A stretch of DNA of 64,000 nucleotides from Camelus bactrianus (taxonomy: Eukaryota > Chordata > Mammalia > Artiodactyla > Camelidae), in the NCBI RefSeq assembly GCF_048773025.1, contig NC_133551.1, positions 34,178,501 through 34,242,500 on the forward strand, given 5' to 3'. A model generated the notes under the pieces. It saw only the letters and a program-made list of their open reading frames with translations, ran no database searches and was not told the DNA's origin. Both the position numbers and the translations under genes were made by a program. Positions within the stretch are counted from its first letter, which is position 1. Each line of letters opens with the position of its first letter. This document shows, piece after piece, positions 49,217 to 62,599 of the stretch.

Positions 49217-51020
49217 CTCCAGAGGTGCCCCTGAGTGAGCACAACCCACACTCGGCTCAGTGTGTTGACTTTCCTTTTTTATAAAAACGTTGACAGAACT
49301 TCTTATTCCTGTCTCTTTTCCTCTCTCACCTCTTGCAATACAGCTTGAACTAAAATCAAACCAATGTGCATCTGAAAACTACTAAAATGAATTATCCAAA
49401 TAGTCCCTCTAAAATAAACAGGGCAAAGACCAGATGGACAAACTATTTGGACAAAGCTTCCAACAGGGAAGGTGCCATTAGGTTTTCTGCTGAGAAATGT
49501 CTAGGGTTATCCTGTTGTGATTATGGATCATATTTTGGGAGACCAAATAAAGACAGAGTTAAAGGTAGCATTATTTAATGGCCATAAGGGGCCAAAAAAA
49601 AAAAAAAAAAAAGTCTAGTCCTACCCTTAAACAAGGATCTTGTGTCATCCTGAAAGTCATTGCAAAAATAAAAAGTGGATTCTCCTTCCCTTTCCAGCAA
49701 CCTGCCTCCTAAAGCTTATTTTAATGGAATATGCGTAATTTGTGTAATGAAATGCATGAAATGTATCAAACCAGAAAAATAAAAATAAAGAGTTAAGTGA
49801 TTTCACAAATCCTGAAGCAACTATCCCTTCACAGCGTCATGAGATTATCGGATCGCCTTGACTACTTCATGTTTAGAACATGTTTCTAAGGAAAGGTCTG
49901 TGTAAACACTCCACGTAACTTCAAATGACTATGAAACTGGTTTTGTTCCTTCACCAATTATTTGGAAACCCACTGATGAACTCTAGAAGAAGAAAGCAAC
50001 GAGAAATAAAACCTAAGAAACGATGGAAAAAATGACACAGCTAACGTAATTACTAAGCAAACCTGAGCAGATTGATATTTAGACTTCATTAACAACCCAA
50101 ATCATACAAAGACTTTCAGGGAAATAACACTAATCTGGGTGTTCTACTTTATTGCAAGATGAGAGAAAAAGTGGAAAAGACAATTAAAAAAGCAAATTTA
50201 AGTATGTTATTCCGAATTCAAGATGTTGGCATTAAAAGATCTTCAGATGGAAAACTGATTAAACACTCCTGTAAGATCCCAAGATTTACACTTTGAATAG
50301 GGCCTCTCAGAAATGAGTGCAAAACATACACTTTTGCTAAGTAAGTCTTGGGTGAAAAGCCAGATCGTGTGACAGCCTGACCCCCTCTCCAATTCTGAAC
50401 GACTACTCAGGAGCAGTTGTACAGGAGATTGAAGTAAGGAGCAGATCCTTTTTCATTTAAGATCAAATGACCAAAACAATTCACTCACTGAAGTCCCATT
50501 CCATGAATTCCCAAATAGAGTCCAGATTTCAGTTTACCGGAGTCAGTCATTCTCAGAGTGGGGACAAACTAGGCTTTTTAGCAGAGGCAGAAATATGAAA
50601 AGCTAAATTCCTTTGTGGGTGGTTAGAAAAAGCAGCTCTCTTTACCTCGATGATACCAGCAGTTATTATGGAAATGCCATTATATGGGAAGCACATGTCA
50701 TCTCGTGAAGGGAGCGAACATCTACCTACCTCTTAACAGGCGAGAAAGGAAAAAAGTTCGATTTGCAGACACAGGTAGCCCTGTGGAACCTAACAGAAGA
50801 AGTCGCTGGGACAGGCCACCTGGAAGACTGGCCTTTAAGGAAAGTTTGAATGCCCATGAAACAGAGTTCATGTATCTGAGGAAGAAAGTTTATACATAGG
50901 GTGGTATTTTGTTTGTCCTGTTGGAACAGCAAAGGGCTCTCAGCTCTAAATTATCAAACCTCATCTGGCTAATGGATGTAGGCAAACTGCGATACACAGG
51001 TCACTTCACCAAAAAGGACA

Positions 51021-51168
51021 CAAGGTCTGCCCTCCGTATCGGGGATGCAGAGCTGGTGGGTACTGGGGGCCAAAAGTACCATTTCATACAAGGGACTTGA
51101 GCCTCCGTGGAGTCTGGTACCCACGGGGTTCCTGGACCAGTGTCCACGGATACAGAGGGACGACCATG
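51021..51168 (+). mobile_element. Tigger-type MITE (MER2-like), internally deleted
   Basis: The ends GGTCTGCCCTCCGTATC and GGATACAGAGGGACGACC are inverted repeats matching the Tigger/MER2 termini. The inner part ACAAGGGACTTGAGCCTCCG with TCTGGTACCCACGGGGTTCC is the typical right half. Most of the left interior is missing, leaving about 150 of the usual 345 bp. Confidence 0.8.
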
Positions 51169-51324
51169 TCTCTAGTCTATTCTTCCTTGGTAGATCCAGT
51201 TCCATCACTAGTAAGAGACAGGCCAGTGGCTGGGTCTTTTCGTGAGTGTGAGTCTGGGCTACTCAAAGGGAAAAGAGCTCCCCATCGTCACACCATCTCT
51301 CTTGCACGCGTACTTGGGGCTGCC

Positions 51325-51400
51325 TCACTCAGTGCAGGCCCTGGGCTGCATCCTGAGGACACTGCTGTCACAGAACTCACGTTCTCATGTTCCTAAAGGA
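51325..51400 (-). mobile_element. L2 3' fragment, reversed
   Basis: CAGTGCAGGCCCTGGGCTGC with CACAGAACTCACGTTCT resembles the complement of the L2 3' end. Confidence 0.55.
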
Positions 51401-51589
51401 AAGCTTACTCATCACCTCACCGCTCCTCCCTGGAGTTTCCTTTCTCCCTCAGTGACCTGCCCTCTCGGCAGGAGCATGGAGGGGAGGGTGGTGGCTCCAC
51501 CCCCCCACCCCCTCCAGCACACACTTTCCAGCTGTGCTCAGTCAATACTGTCGAGTTCAGGAGAATTTCTCCTCAACTTGCCTTATGTC

Positions 51590-51765
51590 ACACCTCATTC
51601 TACTTGACTCGACAGTGACTCGTTTCCCGCTCCTCCTTCCGCACTCCTACAACAAACCCTGCAAGAGCAGGCTGTGTCCCCTGGCCTTACACTCTGCCCA
51701 CAGGGCCCGGCACAATCCCTGGCGTGGGCGTGTAATCGGTATTTATTCAGTGACTCAGATGAGTG
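51590..51765 (+). mobile_element. L2 3' end
   Basis: AACCCTGCAAGAGCAGGCTG, CACAGGGCCCGGCACAATCC and GTATTTATTCAGTGACTCAG match the L2 3' end. Confidence 0.7.
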
Positions 51766-52504
51766 ACTCCAGATACCCCTACGTGGTGGCCCCCTAAAGT
51801 GCAAGGTAAGTCATTAGTAGCTTGCCTCAAGTCGTATGTTACTTCTATACTTTCATTTTGGAATATCTTAGAAAACAGGTTTTTGTTTTTTTTTTTTTAA
51901 GTGGGTTCAGGGTATATTTCTACTGATTCATTAAGCCCAAATTCTAATATTCTGGCCTGCAGACAAAGACAGTGCCCATGGAATGGCAGAGCAGTAAGAC
52001 AGAGAAACCTGGGACCCTGAATGACACTGTGGAGCAGAACCACCCCAGCAATTTAGCCAGCTCATCTGGAACAGTTACAAAAAGGAAAAGGGATTTTAAT
52101 GTACTTTAACCATCTTACTTTTCGGTCTTTGTTATAGGAGCCTAGCAGTTACCCTAACCAACGTCAGTACTGCAAATTAGCAGCCCATGGACAATTCTAG
52201 TTTGCAAACACATTTTGCCTGGCTAGCAGAGTACTAATTTTTCTTTTTTTTTTTTTTTTTTTTTGGCATATGAAGTTTTTAAAACTGAGTATGAGCTTAC
52301 AAATGTACTACCCTCCCAATATTCTTAATTGTATTTCATTTATTCACATGTTCTGTAAGGCCCCTGTAGGCACAGAAACGTGTGATGCCTGCGAGGTATC
52401 TTCTCTGCACTTTAATCTGCTAGCACAGTAGGAAGAGAATGCATGGATGGCTGGTGTCTTTCGTCTGATAATAAAGCCGTCAGCATTTCATGGTTTCTTT
52501 GAGA

Positions 52505-52690
52505 ATTAAGCTTAGACTTCTTGGCTAGGTACTTAATGCCCTTCAAAATCTGGTCTACTGCTCAGCGTTTCGGGTAGTAGTCCCAACAACACCCAAACAT
52601 ACACTCTCTGCAGCCAAGATGTACGACCTGCTATTCTCCAAACACTGATATGTTCCATCCTCTGTATCTGGGCTCATACCAGTGCTTCCC
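52505..52690 (+). mobile_element. L2-like fragment
   Basis: TTAATGCCCTTCAAAATCTG with GCTATTCTCCAAACACTGAT follows an inner part of the L2 3' region. Confidence 0.6.
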
Positions 52691-52730
52691 AAACCGTGTT
52701 TTGTAGACTAGTCCTCGAAAATGCCCCACC
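52679..52730 (+). mobile_element. possible hAT terminal fragment
   Basis: CAGTGCTTCCCAAACCGTG resembles a hAT-Charlie terminus (MER58-like), followed by a diverged stretch. No second end was found. Confidence 0.35.
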
Positions 52731-53224
52731 ACAAACAATTTAAAAACAAAGATAACAGATACAAATAAGATAAAGATTTACATAGTAAATAAAATAAGTT
52801 CAGAAGGAGCTATCACACCCACCCTTGAAGAATGACAAAGAACATTTACACATTAAAGCCTCTGACAGTTCCTGCAATAAACAAATTTCCTTACTATCGT
52901 TTAACTCATGATTTCACAAATAATTTGACAAGGACACCGTTTGCTTTGGCAGCTGTTGTACGCTATTCTGCTTCTTTTTCTCTCTCTCCCTTTTTGGTTT
53001 ATGTACCAGTGTCCTGGAGAGAAGGTAGAATCTGAAGTCTTTGAGCTAATTAACACTTCTAAGGTCAAGACTCAAGGATACTCAACATCTTTAATTGCAA
53101 TCACTTTAAAATATTTACATTAGGAAAAGGGATCAAGCCGGTAACAGGTACTGTGAAATTATGCTGCCTATCTGAAAAAATTTATCCATAGAACAACCTA
53201 GGTAGTATTAATTTTCATCAAAAC

Positions 53225-53440
53225 TATAGGTTTCATTTATCCAGTATTTACTATGTGTTTGGCACTCTGCTAAGCTCTTTAGACATATTAGCTCTAATTC
53301 TTCCTGCAACTATGTAGTTGGCAATATTCTGATTTTACAGAAAAGGAAGCTTAAGTTCAAAGAGGTTAAGTGACTTGCCTAAGGTCACACAGCTAGTGGC
53401 AGAATTAGGATTAGAACACAGGCTTGTTTAGTTCTCTGTA
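53225..53440 (+). mobile_element. MIR, well preserved
   Basis: ACTATGTGTTTGGCACTCTG, CTAAGCTCTTTAGACATATT, AGGTTAAGTGACTTGCCTAA and GGTCACACAGCTAGTGGCAG form one of the best preserved MIRs in the window. Confidence 0.95.
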
Positions 53441-53469
53441 TGTAATAAATTTTATGGCATTTTATTCCC

Positions 53470-53515
53470 ATATATATATAATTAATACATATTACAATAT
53501 AAATTATATATAACA
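53470..53515. repeat. AT-rich low-complexity tract
   Basis: TA-rich stretch directly after the MIR at 53225-53440. Confidence 0.85.
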
Positions 53516-55862
53516 CCAGAGACTTGATTATCCAATCTAACTCAAAGGCCTTATCACAACTTTTTACCAATGCCTGCAGCCAGTAAGGGAAGAGTAGTAT
53601 TTCATTAAAGTAAATTTGATGCCTTGACTTCACATAAAGAGGGTTTATGAGTTTGAGTTACAAGTGATTAAGCACTTAATTGAAGAACTATGTTGGATAT
53701 CAGAACATCTAAATACAAAGTGAAAAAAGGTTTGCACTTATTTGTATGTTTAGAGATATCAGACGCATGACATTACAGAATGAACTGGAAATGAAGGGAT
53801 CTTAAAAATCATATAGTAATGGTGTAACCATCATTTTGTCATCAAGACTTTTAGACTAATAAGATTATGAGGTTTGATTTTTTAAAAATAATTCATTTAA
53901 TATGCTTGCCTTCCCATAACTTCACCTCACTTATCCTCTGAAACAGGCAGAATAAATCTAGTTTTGCTACCTTTTGAATATTTGAAGACAGTCCCTCAGC
54001 CCCTAATTTTCTCTCCTCCAGGCTAAATATTCTTCCCTTCAGTTTTGTTATGTCAGCAAATTAATTTCCCTGTTGCCCCAAAACATTTAGAATCATACAT
54101 TTATTAGACCTATAATGAGCAGAAGTAGGTATTTTGCAAGTGGACCCAACTACAAACTAGTTTTGTACAGGAACAGAGAAACACTTGCTTTAAAAGATTT
54201 TCTTTCTTTAAAGAAAATTTTGCTTCATTTTAGAAAAAGTAAGTTCCAGTATAGTTAGCATAATAAGATCCATATTTCATAAGTATTTTTAAAATTAACG
54301 GTGTTATTTCTTAATGCATCATAAACTTAAAAGTAGTTTTAAATTAACCTGGTTTTGAACTAAAAAGGATTTTTAAGCAATCTTATTGTTTTTATGTTCT
54401 GTATCAAAGGTTTCTCTAAATTGGGACAGCAACAACTATTAATCTGCAAATGGATCAAACTATTTGTGATAGCTTCAGTTTCTGCTTATGAACTCTTCCA
54501 TATACTGGAGAAAAAATAAGGAAATGTATTCTCTGAATACATCAGAAACTGATTACCTTAAATGAAACAGACATGAAACTGGCTCACCCGAGGGCTACCC
54601 TAGTTTGTGGATGTAAAACAGCAAAAAAAAAAAACCTTAATGCCCATCATCCTGTTCTTCCTTTTTAGGTTTAATTCACATGGCTGTGAAACCATTTACA
54701 GAGAGCCTTGCTTGTTAAACCACCTGCAGACACATGCAATGACAAGGAAAGAAGATGAGCAGGGGCCATGTGCTAATTTTAAGACACTCAACACTGACTG
54801 GTTCACCCAAGCATGGAAAGAAAATCATTGATGAACTGAAGCAGTATATTTCTTTAAAAAATCCTTACAATGACTTTTCCAACGCTACAAAAAGAAAAAA
54901 AAATTACAAATAGGTACATGTAGTTTTCCAAATATATAATAAAATTAGTTAATGTTGAGAACCACAAAATACAAAGAGCTTCCATCTTTTTTAACGTCAT
55001 TTGCTTTGTGCAATTCTTACTCACCCAGCAATTACTTAGTTCCTGATGCCGTAATTCACAGCGTTTATTAAATTATAGGATCTATATTATCCATGTCTGC
55101 AGATCCTACGGCATGCCACAAATCGTGTAGGCCACTAGACTTTGAAGTTTGCTGGCTTAGCACAAACACAAAGTATTTTAGAAGCACCAGAAAATTCTTT
55201 GTGAAATATAACAGAATGAATTAGACTGTTCAGGCCATGTCGTGTAAGCACAATGGGGGAACACTTTTAAGACTTTAAAGTCATGTAATACAATTCTAGG
55301 CTGGATTTTTCTTGTTAAAAAAAGGAGAATGGGAGTGATTGGAAGAGAAAAGGGCCAATATTTGACAACAGAAATCAGCATAACCTTTTAACTGCAGCAG
55401 CCATGGGTGACTGCCCTTTGACCTTGAAAGATTATGTGGGATTTCAATGACAACAGCTGGAAGTGAGCATGTGTGAATAGAGAACACAGATCTGAGGCCT
55501 GGTACAAAAGACTGCACAATCTCTGCCCAGATCAGAGTGCTGATTAGAAATTGTTTCCTGGTCCTGGCTTAATAGAGTGTGATAATGAAAGTTTTTTTTT
55601 TTAATTCTTCCACCAAGAAATCATTGGTAGATTTCTTCCACACCCACTCTCCCTCTTCAGCCCCTCACATCTTCTGGGTTTTCACTTGTTAACAGGCCCA
55701 TCTTAAGGATACAGTTAAAAGCAAAACTTTGTTTCATAAGCTACTTTTCACAGACAAAATTTCTTTAAGTTCTTGAGTTCCTCTCCTGAGTTTTAAAATA
55801 ACCTCTATTGTGACATTTCACACTGGCTATCATTCTTTTTTGTTTAAGGATCTGTCACACAT

Positions 55863-55878
55863 ACACACACACACACAC
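55863..55878. repeat. (AC)8 microsatellite
   Basis: Short perfect dinucleotide run. Confidence 0.9.
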
Positions 55879-55899
55879 CCCAAATGAGAGTTCTGTCCC

Positions 55900-55975
55900 A
55901 CATCTTTTTATTCCACCATTTGTACACTGATTAGCACATGGTGGGTCCTCACTGTATGTAAGACAAATGAACACA
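55900..55975 (+). mobile_element. possible L2 3' tail
   Basis: GATTAGCACATGGTGGGTCC with CACTGTATGTAAGACAAATG resembles an L2 tail. Confidence 0.45.
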
Positions 55976-57402
55976 AAAAGGAAATATTTATTCTTATCCA
56001 TGTATTCTTTTTATTCTTGAGAGGTAAAGGTAGATTCCTACACACACATTTAATAAATAACACCTTTTCCTCCAACCAATTTCCCATTTAAATTAGCAAT
56101 TTTTCTTACGTCTTTAGATGTGTTTACCCAACAAGAATTTATGAAAAGGATGAGTAATTACTTCCTTTCAAAGATAAGGTAATTGAACCTAGTAGATAAA
56201 GAGATTTGTGGTGAATGTGATCATTTCCATCCACAAGACCCTAAATGAATGACATTCATTGAGCTGAAAGGCACATGAACAGATGCAGACGCAGTCTCCA
56301 GCTCCCATGGAGGATCCCCATACTTGCTGACATTGCTCTGAAACCACCAGAGCGATGCCCCACGATTACTGAAAGGACATTGGGTTATGACTCATTTATG
56401 TTGTTTTGGTTTTACCGTAGACTCTGTCTTACCTTCCAGTGCTCTGGATTTTGCTAATGACTCTAGTTTCTATATCAAATTAGCAACTTTTCAGCTTCAG
56501 TAGAAGGCGGCCTTTCCTTTATGCAAATAATACCGTGAGTTGGGCAAAAACCAACCTGGCTGTGCGGTATGAGACAAGCAGAGGCTGGTGAGACTGACTT
56601 CCCAAGCAGACACGGGTCGTCTGCCCACGTCCTTCTATAGCAACTCTAGATGTTATTCCAAACAAGCCAGGGGACAGATTGTTTTTCGGAACAGACCAAA
56701 TCCATTTGCCGTTTCAAAATTCTATAAACAGAGTATTAAGGAATTCAATTCCCACAGCAACTATATGGGCGTTGGCTTCAGTTTTACGGGAGTCCCTGCC
56801 AAGCTCACATAGTTGTACAACTATCGGTTTAGAGTGTCCTTTGCAACTCAGAGCAGGAGGGATCCCTGCTTGTGATCTCAGCTCACTTTAAGGACTGGGT
56901 CTTGCTGGTGACAGGTATACATGATAAATGTTCCAGAAGCCTGACCTAATTTCCCCTGAAGTGAGTGTTTTGCTGAGAACATTCCCTCAAAGTGTCAGCT
57001 TGCAACCAAGGATTCAAACCTGCCAGTGTCCATTCTTCTTAACGAGTTATTACCATTGCTTATGAAAGTTCGCTTAAAAGGAAGCTAATTCTGCCTTACT
57101 TTTCAAGCTTCTCCAGACTTACTTTTGCATTTAAGTTAGTTATATGCCTAATTTAAAATAAGTAATTATCAAACATGTTCAGTTTCCTAGTTTTTGCTTG
57201 GATGTGATCAGAGAAACAAAATATTCTAGGCTAAATATAAATCAGGGTGAACCTGTAATGTATTTGTCTTTTCTCTTGTAAAGGGACCACTATGGCAATG
57301 TGTTCATTCATCTTGTCCTTCAAAAATTATATTTTCAAGGCATCATTTACATATCATGTGGCAGGAGGGACAGTATTACAGAAATTAGAATCTTGAATGT
57401 CC

Positions 57403-57505
57403 TAAGCCTCAGTCTGCTCAGCTGTAAAATGGCATGAATGCTTATAAGTTTGTTGCTAGGAATAATGAGATAATGCACTTAAGGTGCTGAGCAAAGAACA
57501 TAGAA
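57403..57505 (+). mobile_element. MIR fragment
   Basis: CTCAGTCTGCTCAGCTGTAA and AATGGCATGAATGCTTATAA with GAATAATGAGATAATGCACT are the MIR middle and 3' part. Confidence 0.8.
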
Positions 57506-57847
57506 TGTATTAAAAAAAAAAAAAGACTATACTGCGTATCTTAGATCTTGAATCAGATAGAATATTTTTAAAAGGAAAAACAGAAATAATTATGTTCTTT
57601 TGATGTGGAAGAGTAAATAATGTAAATATCCATGTAAAAGTTGTGCATGTAAATAAAATGATGATATAATTTCATTTGAATGAATTTTTGAATAAAAATA
57701 AAATTACTTTCCAAAGCAAGTAACACAAAACATCATTAAAATTGAATCCTCTGGTATTTCTTAGGTTTTTCTAAAGTGACATAAAACAGTAGTTGGTCTC
57801 CCAATTGTTTTAAGTAAATTGAGTGTAAATTTTAGGAATCTGATTCC

Positions 57848-57925
57848 CATATTTATATATAAATATATTTATTCATATTATTTTTAAAAATATATTTATA
57901 ATTCCTAAAATTATTTTAAATATAG
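57848..57925. repeat. AT-rich self-complementary tract
   Basis: TATATATAAATATATTTATT and AAAATATATTTATAATTCC form a nearly pure A/T block with local inverted repeats. Confidence 0.8.
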
Positions 57926-58754
57926 ATCTATTCTTTAAAGGCACATTAACCATCTCCACAGGCCAAGCACTATCCTAGATATGGGGCTACAAATTTTGAT
58001 TTCATATTTTTGGGGTAACAACTATAGATACTCAACCAATACGTGAACCCTAGGTCATTTTTTTTTTTTTTGGCAGATCAAATTTTACCCAATTTTTCAA
58101 TAAACAATATACAGGAGTATTTAGAGAAAGAGAAAATAAAAATGGTATGCTTTTTTTCGGCCAGTTACATTTTATCCTTTTAAAGAATTTGGTTTGCTGA
58201 AAATTCTTATTGGTAGCTAAAGGCAAGCTGCATGTTCTAGAAAACAGGTACTTAGAAATCTAATTGTGTTTTTCAGTATTTCTCAAATGAAAACTATTCA
58301 AACTCTTTAAAATATTAAAATACTTTGGCTCGTATTAAAACGCATTCAAAATAAGCAATGTTAACATCAAATGTAGACATATCTTAAGAAATAAACTACC
58401 CACAGTCCAGGGTGTCCACACTTCAGGTCATTACTTCAGTATAGATGGAGAGCCATCAGAAAGCACCATTAAAGGAAGGGTCTTGATTCCTTGCAGCTTT
58501 AAATCAATGCTAAAAGAATTTGCCCTCTTAGGCAGAAGAATGACGGACATGTTACCCTTTACTGACTTTGATCACCGAAGCCCTTTATGATGCAGGCTAT
58601 TTCCTTGATTTTAGGGGGCAGAACCTTAGTATGACTCAGAGAGTTGCCTGGGTACATCTCAGGCTTGGCTGTAGCTAAGTAGAGCACTGAGTTCTGCTTG
58701 GAATTTCTGCAGTTTCTCCGCAAGTTTATCAGCACTTCGAGGGGGATTCCTTCC

Positions 58755-58924
58755 AAGGTCCAGAGTTATCCTGTACGCTACAGGGCACTTAGCATCCCTG
58801 GCCGCCACCACTGAATGCCAGCAACATCCACTCCTTACGACAACCAAAAATGCCCTGAAACATTTTGAACTCCCCTCAAGGTTGGGGGGGGGAGTCATTT
58901 GGTCCCTTGGTGAAAAATACTCTG
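58755..58924 (-). mobile_element. MER20-like hAT remnant
   Basis: TTAGCATCCCTGGCCGCC, GAATGCCAGCAACATCCACT and TACGACAACCAAAAATGCCC follow the MER20 order. It reads as the reverse complement of the MER20 orientation I remember; the orientation label depends on that convention. Confidence 0.8.
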
Positions 58925-60454
58925 GTGTATAAACACTGTCTCACAAATCTCATTAGGTATTTGATACTGCGTAATTCTGCTCACTAGTGAACTAGCTGAC
59001 TGTCTCCATAATTAGCTGCATACTCTTACAAGCCAGGGACTTGATGCTTATAATTCTTTTGAAATTTCCTGTCCTCCTCAGTCTTGCCCTCTGCCCCCCA
59101 TTCTTGCTCAAGTATCTACTTCAGATATCATAATTAGAACTTGATTTTTAAAAATTAATTATATTGGAAATAGTATATTTTGTTTTGTTTAGGGGCGGAG
59201 GTCTCTCATATATATGGTCCACAAATGTAAAACATACATTTTGGTCTTTCTGGAAGAGTCTTCATTTCAAATAGTGGCTCATTGGTCTGTATGTGTATGT
59301 GAACATGTTGGCTGAACCTCTCTGATCTCCTCCTGCTGCTAAGAAAATACGTTCACTGTTAATAAACTCCCAGGAATCCCACAAACAGTATTTTGTTTGT
59401 TCACGACAGCATCATTGTACCTCAAGTCTGCAGACTCTATAGAAATGTGAAACGACATGCAAAGCTTGAAACTAAACATTCATCCTGTTCTCTGCTCTCA
59501 GAGGAAGGCTGCAGGTGAAATCAAGAGACATGGGTCCAAAATGACCCAAGTCCCCATTGCTAACACCAAACCAACCACACTCCAAAAATAAACAGGAAAC
59601 AAAACTAAGCAACAACAGGCTACATGCTGTCAACCAACCAGGAATGCCAACGAGTGTCCTTGTCTCACTGTTTGTTCTGAAGGAGGCCAGCTCCTCTGGC
59701 TCTATGTTTTTTTTTTTTTTTTCTCTCTAATCATTCTGATACTTTATCAAATACCTGTCATTTTTCCAAAAGTAAGAGCCAAGGGCAGCTACCCGGTGCC
59801 AGGTGACAATAGAAATCCGGCTCTGTGATCACCAAGGGGCACTCCGTTGGCCCCATTCCTATCCCTAACACTAGGAGAGATGTGCAATCTCCCCAGGTTG
59901 TCGGGCAGTCGCCGGCCAGGTGGGAGCCCTGCGCACCTGCATGCCTACATGTAAATACGTGGATGTGCGTTTAATTCAGTTAACTCCCTCAAAAACTCAC
60001 ACAGAGAAAAGCACTTTTTTTTTTTCAGATGTAAACTGTCAGGGGCACCAAGTAAAATATTTTTCGCTAACGTGGGCGTTTCGGGTCTTCAGAGTCACCA
60101 TTAGCAAATGCCACGAGGGACACGATCTGTGGCTAATTCGAACATGGAGCCCTTCTGGACACAGCTGGTGAAGCCGACAGCATTCTGCTCTCTTACATCG
60201 TCTGACAAAATCAGTAAGTCAGTGGCCAATTTCTGAGGTTCCTACTACCATCAGAAAGGTTAGGGAGAATCTAAACACAGTTTTGCTTTATTTTTTAAGG
60301 TGCTTTCATTACAAACGTAAAGTCTTCTCTACAGTCTGATTGGTTCATTCAACAAACCTGTTGATGCCAACCGATGAGCTAAGTATAAATGATGAACTTG
60401 GAACAAATAGTTAACATATCCCTCAGTCTCACGAAAACACTTTTCAGAGAAGAA

Positions 60455-60585
60455 CTAGGAAGAAGGCTTGATTCACTCCTGCAAGACCCAGTTCAAATGT
60501 CAGCACCTTTTGATTTCATTTCTGTATCCTTAGAGCATCACAGGCCTGTACATTGTAGGCTCAATAAATACTGACAACTGTCTGA
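60455..60585 (+). mobile_element. L2 3' end with internal deletion
   Basis: CCTGCAAGACCCAGTTCAAA then TTTCTGTATCCTTAGAGCAT and GTAGGCTCAATAAATACTGA match two separated parts of the L2 3' region. Confidence 0.7.
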
Positions 60586-60857
60586 GAGAAGACGAGAGTG
60601 TAGGTGATTCATCTCATGGGGATCACCAAGGGTACCCCAATGGCTAGGGAGCCAAGTGTGTGTGTTGGAAGCAGGGGAAACAGCAAGTATTACAGCTAGA
60701 TCAAAGCCTGAAAGGATGATAGGGCCAAAATTTGGAGACTCTCAATATATTTGGACACTATCCTGGAAGTAATGGTCAGTTTCAAATCATCATTTAGTGC
60801 ATTATTGTTCGAGGAATGTTGTCTATAGCTTATTATTTCTTTTTATAAGTGAGACAT

Positions 60858-61175
60858 AGTTCTCACTGAGTTACTAGCTTTGTGACCTTGAATAAGCTAA
60901 TTAAACTTTCATTAATTTTATCCAGACAACATTTGTTGAATACCTGTTTGCTCCAGGCACTCTGGTAGGCACTGGGGTGCACAGCTTTGACCTTCAGGTC
61001 CTTTCTGTCTGGTCAGTGAGGGGGGTGGGCAGGCCTATAGGGAGGGTTACAAGACAATGTGCTATGGGCCCTGCTAGTAGGAGCAGACTCTGAGAGCACA
61101 GGGGAGGGAGACTAGTCTGGGGGTGGTGGTGGTAAAGAAAGCTTCCTGGAAGGGCAGTGATGGCCTGTACAGCCC
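60858..61175 (-). mobile_element. MIR scrap followed by reversed L2 3' region
   Basis: 60858-60905 (TGTGACCTTGAATAAGCTAA) is a forward MIR core. 60920-61175 (AACATTTGTTGAATACCTGT, CAGGCACTCTGGTAGGCACT, AAGAAAGCTTCCTGGAAGGG) is the complement of L2. Confidence 0.75.
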
Positions 61176-61244
61176 CCAGGCGCCCACAGGGTTAGCGCCA
61201 TGAAGGGGAGGAGGTGACTCGGCGTCTTTGTGGGTTCAAGGATA

Positions 61245-61490
61245 ACAATGGCGTGGTGACAGCTAATGCTCACTCTGTGACAGCTCTTCTTCTCAGCTTT
61301 TCATGTGTTATTTTCTTGTAATCTCTAAAGCGCCATGAGGGGGGGTACTCTTATGTTCTCAACTTACGGTTGAGGCAACTGAGGCAGAGAGCGTCAGCTG
61401 AACTAAAGGTCACACAGACCATCATGGACAGAGCAGAGATTTCAGGTCGAGCAATCTAACTGAAGAAGCCATGCTCTCAACCACACACTG
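61245..61490 (+). mobile_element. MIR
   Basis: GACAGCTAATGCTCACTCTG, GAGGCAACTGAGGCAGAGAG and AAAGGTCACACAGACCATCA follow the full MIR order. Confidence 0.85.
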
Positions 61491-62599
61491 GCCCTAACTG
61501 CATGCATAAGAGTGTCTCCTCCAGAGGCCCCAGCACTGAGAAAGGGCTCAGCAGATGACGGTGAGACTATGAGAACCACCACTGTCATCAGTATGCATAC
61601 AAACCCCGGATCTGTAGATCTCACTGCAGATCCACTGGATGGACCCAGTGGATTCTACCCAAACTGAAACTCCAGCTTTACCGTCAAAGGGAAGTGTCCC
61701 TCACCAAACAACCCTGTGGGAAGGTTATTTCTTCCATATCAGTACCACTAAAACCACGATCTCTCAAAACAATTTGTACGCTTTGACACAACTTCCCTCC
61801 TACCTCTTCCCCAAATGTATGCTTTTGATCCACTCTTGACTACAACTTAATTCACTGTATTTTTGTTCATATGTGTAAGCTTAAAGCTATACCAACTTAA
61901 TAGTGGAAGCTATGACTTAACTGTCACTTGGGGGACAGAATTATTTAAAAAGTTACAAGTTTTCTCCCCCCTCTACCAATTGAGACATTGAATAAGTCTT
62001 AAAGAAATTCCAATTTGAACTTTTTTCAAGTCAAAATGTTGGGAAGGGAGTCAGCAGTGAATTACAGAATGCCACTAAGAACCACAGTTCTAGAACTCAT
62101 GTTCTAAATTGGCTTTGCCAATCAAGGTAGGTAATAAAGAATCCTAATAAAGAACAACCTTGGAGCAATGCTCATAGCTGTGTTTTCACCTGAGAGCCCA
62201 TTAAGGGGTGTGGACACTGCATTTACAAAGGTCTGATGTCGAGAAAAGATGAGAGAGATTATACACTTCTTGCTTGGCTGTAGTTCCCCTCCATGAACTC
62301 GGTTTCCCAACACTCGAAGTGCAGGCCAACTGTGTAGCCACAGTTGTGCTGTAACTGTGTACCCACAAGTCTGCGCAGCCAGGCTTATCATTATCTTGTA
62401 TTTCTTGGGTTGCCAGTGATACAAAGAATGCACGTGCTCCCACACAGAACAGGTTAACACACGGCTCTCCACACCTTGATGGCAGCCAACCTCTAGACAG
62501 AAGTGGGCACCCTCTATTCCCCACTGGGCGAGAGGACCCATCTGAGAGGCAGGCAGCCCAGGACAGAGCCGAGGCAGACACGCACGCACATCCCAGCCC

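Noticed and set aside
52244-52270. T run followed by GGCA, resembling the start of a reversed camelid SINE
   Set aside because: No SINE body follows: the diagnostic GGTACTGGGGATTGAAC part is absent.
62122-62589. 155-codon minus-strand frame, the second longest in the window
   Set aside because: There is no recognisable domain, no flanking splice signals and unremarkable composition, and it partly overlaps sequence with an alternative frame of similar length. Most likely chance.
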